This document shows positions 62,417-64,000 of a DNA stretch of 64,000 nucleotides, piece by piece. The DNA is from Brenneria nigrifluens DSM 30175 = ATCC 13028 (GTDB taxonomy: Bacteria; Pseudomonadota; Gammaproteobacteria; Enterobacterales; Enterobacteriaceae). Location of the stretch: contig NZ_CP034036.1 in the NCBI RefSeq assembly GCF_005484965.1, forward strand, positions 4,278,001-4,342,000, written 5' to 3'. The notes beneath the pieces are model-generated. The model searched no databases. It saw only the letters and a list, made by a program, of their open reading frames with translations, and had not been told where the DNA came from. The number at the start of each line of letters is the position of its first letter. Within the stretch, counting starts at the first letter, position 1. Both the position numbers and the translations under genes were made by a program.

Positions 62417-63308
62417 CGCCCACGGCGGCAGTCAGTATGCCGTGTTGGTCGCATTTTATCAGGTGCTGAAAGTCAGCCCAAAAAACACGTTACCGCGTGA
62501 AAAATTGATGGCGCTCTGCGCACCGGCAGCGTTGCAAACCGGCGATTCAGAAAATGCGAGCGGGAAAGCGCCAAAAGAACTAAATGCGTGGTTAGACTTA
62601 GGATTACTAAAGGAAGAACCCGGTAGCAACACGACTGAAATCAGCTTCAATACGAGCTATTTCAGCACAAAAGATATGCCCCTGCGCCAGGCCGCACGCC
62701 GTTGCTTGCAGGCCGTGGAGAACAACCGAGACTTGAACTCACGCGATGAGCGTGCCGTCGATCTCACCCTTCTGGCTGCATTGTTGCTGGCGCTAGATGT
62801 CTATCACAACCCCGAGATCAGTAAGCGCAATTTGGAGCAGTTGGTAAATCATTTACTGCCTGATTTTCGTATCAACAGCTCTAACGAAGCGCCAGTGGTT
62901 CCTGCATATCTCAGTTGGCTGGGCTTTGTTCAGCAGATCACCCGCGAAAGCTATGCTATCGACCCCACTAATGCTATCCGTGAAGAGCTGCCGTTTCTGA
63001 TGCAACTCGGTGAACAACTGTCTATCGCTGAAGTGCTACAACGTCTTAATCGAGCGTTACCGGTGCTGGACGGCGGTAGCTATCGCCAACAAGTCGAAGA
63101 GCGCATCAGCCGGAAGGGGTGGCAACCGCTTAGCGCAGATCGCCTGTCGACATCGCTGTCGCGTGCACTGCTACGGCTTCAGCTATCTGGGATAATCAAT
63201 ATGGATGAGAAGGCTGACGCCAGTGGCGCAATGCAGTTAACAGGAATAAAAGGCAGTGTGTTGCGTACTGTAACCCACCTCACCTTGACACGGACGGGAG
63301 CCTACTGA
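62400..63308 (+). CDS. dpdG: DpdG
   Basis: 302 residues from GTG 62400 with AAAGGA nine bases upstream, inside the end of dpdF. The N-terminal half looks like a winged-helix (VLVAFYQVLKVSPKNTLPREKLMALC), and the rest is helical with no catalytic motif seen. Genetic work in Salmonella Montevideo places dpdG among the genes needed for the restriction-like effect. The name rests on order (E-F-G-H) and length. The stop overlaps the next ATG by one base. Confidence 0.8.
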   Translation: MSIINNAHGGSQYAVLVAFYQVLKVSPKNTLPREKLMALCAPAALQTGDSENASGKAPKELNAWLDLGLLKEEPGSNTTEISFNTSYFSTKDMPLRQAARRCLQAVENNRDLNSRDERAVDLTLLAALLLALDVYHNPEISKRNLEQLVNHLLPDFRINSSNEAPVVPAYLSWLGFVQQITRESYAIDPTNAIREELPFLMQLGEQLSIAEVLQRLNRALPVLDGGSYRQQVEERISRKGWQPLSADRLSTSLSRALLRLQLSGIINMDEKADASGAMQLTGIKGSVLRTVTHLTLTRTGAY

Positions 63309-64000
63309 TGCCACAATTACAGAGCTACTGGCCTGACGTAGAGAATGTTACCGCCTGCATCCTGACCGAAGCTGAATCTCTGGCTGACAGTCAGTTGCTG
63401 GCGGTGCATGAACCGATGCGCCTCGATCGCATCGAATTCCATAGTGGGAAGGTCACACAGGTCCGAGAGAGCGCATTGCTGGACTTTCTGCTGGATCACA
63501 ATCGCCCACTGCCGTTGATTGGTGCCTCTGGCGTGGGGAAATCCCACCTGGTGCGCTGGGTCCATGCACAGCTCAAACGCCGGGAAGATCGCGCGAGCTA
63601 CCACATCATCCGCATTCCGAAAAATGCTTCGCTGCCGCGTGTACTCACCACCATCCTTGACGGTCTTGAGGGTAAAGAGTATCAGAGGATCCGCGAGAAG
63701 GTTAATGGGGTCGGGCAGCAACTGATCCCTGAAAACGTTGCTGAACATATCGCTCTCAAACTGCGACAGGCGCTGAACGCTGCATTCGCAGCCGTCCCGG
63801 AGGAGCTTCAGCGGGCACAGATGGGAAAAATTCAGCTGGACGAAAGCAGAAGACAGCAGTTGAAAGATATCCAGCAACACGCCGCATCAACCTGTCTTCC
63901 CGCGCTGTTTTTTGACAGCGTGATGACCCAATATTTCACCGCACCTGACGCCTGCCTGAACAATATAGCGCTGCGTTTCTGCCAGGGTGCTGACAACGAC
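63308..64000 (+). CDS. dpdH: DpdH, ATP-binding protein (3' end outside window)
   Basis: 231 codons are visible from ATG 63308 without a stop to the window end. Walker A GASGVGKSH is at about residue 72-80 within LPLIGASGVGKSHLVRWVHAQL, followed by a region like AAA-type DNA-associated ATPases. The family protein is about 1000 residues long, so most lies beyond the edge. It is coupled to dpdG by TGATG overlap. The frame continues cleanly to the edge, so the gene looks intact so far. Confidence 0.85.
   Translation, partial: MPQLQSYWPDVENVTACILTEAESLADSQLLAVHEPMRLDRIEFHSGKVTQVRESALLDFLLDHNRPLPLIGASGVGKSHLVRWVHAQLKRREDRASYHIIRIPKNASLPRVLTTILDGLEGKEYQRIREKVNGVGQQLIPENVAEHIALKLRQALNAAFAAVPEELQRAQMGKIQLDESRRQQLKDIQQHAASTCLPALFFDSVMTQYFTAPDACLNNIALRFCQGADND

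Overview
The window looks like a chromosome segment of an enterobacterium, most probably a Pectobacteriaceae plant-associated genus (Brenneria, Dickeya or Pectobacterium-like). The evidence is close protein similarity to Escherichia coli for the core genes (pyrBI, ridA, nrdDG, valS, holC, pepA, lptFG, leuX), combined with accessory genes frequent in that family: an Anbu protease operon, an scr sucrose operon and a long ExbB with a secreted N-terminal extension. The genus is an inference.

Layout. (1) 1-4090: end of an ornithine carbamoyltransferase gene, a 468-bp non-coding Tn5/IS50-like miniature element with a perfect 10-bp target duplication, tabA, the pyrimidine operon pyrL-pyrB-pyrI with its UTP-sensing attenuator, ridA, and a tandem 73-bp repeat. 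(2) 4245-8184: four-gene Anbu operon (ATP-grasp, alpha-E, transglutaminase-like, Anbu). (3) 8196-13212: peptide-type ABC importer on the minus strand. (4) 13590-16371: nrdD-nrdG with two NrdR boxes. (5) 16386-21576: NAD(P)-binding protein, YhbP, an HxlR regulator divergent from an MFS exporter with a repeated operator, and YgiQ. (6) 21820-25250: CRISPR relic: one type I-E repeat, a yefM-yoeB toxin-antitoxin pair and an apparently intact cas3 without Cascade or adaptation genes. (7) 25279-34400: bactofilin, scrK/scrYAB/scrR for sucrose uptake and cleavage, and Fur-controlled exbBD. (8) 34730-42404: valS-holC-pepA, divergent lptF-lptG, and tRNA-Leu(CAA) leuX.

From leuX onward the window is a genomic island that runs past its right edge. 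A P4-type integrase sits beside the tRNA. It is followed by a TIR-domain protein, a HigB/HigA pair, a GNAT acetyltransferase, an ICE-like replication gene, a non-coding stretch of long hairpins and a second tyrosine recombinase. A dpd cluster comes next: dpdC-dpdA-dpdB, then a scar made of IS21, IS3 and group II intron pieces, then dpdE-dpdF-dpdG-dpdH (the last cut by the window end). By established work on Salmonella Montevideo, DpdA and DpdB put preQ0 into DNA, DpdC converts it to the amido form, and several of the other proteins give a restriction-like activity on unmodified DNA. No preQ0 synthesis genes are seen, so the precursor would come from the host queuosine pathway.

The most interesting items are the orphan cas3 with its single repeat and slipped leader, the mosaic dpd locus, the TIR gene with an unrecognised C-terminal domain, the Tn5-like miniature element, and an inverted 22-bp repeat pair that brackets the TIR-higBA-GNAT block.
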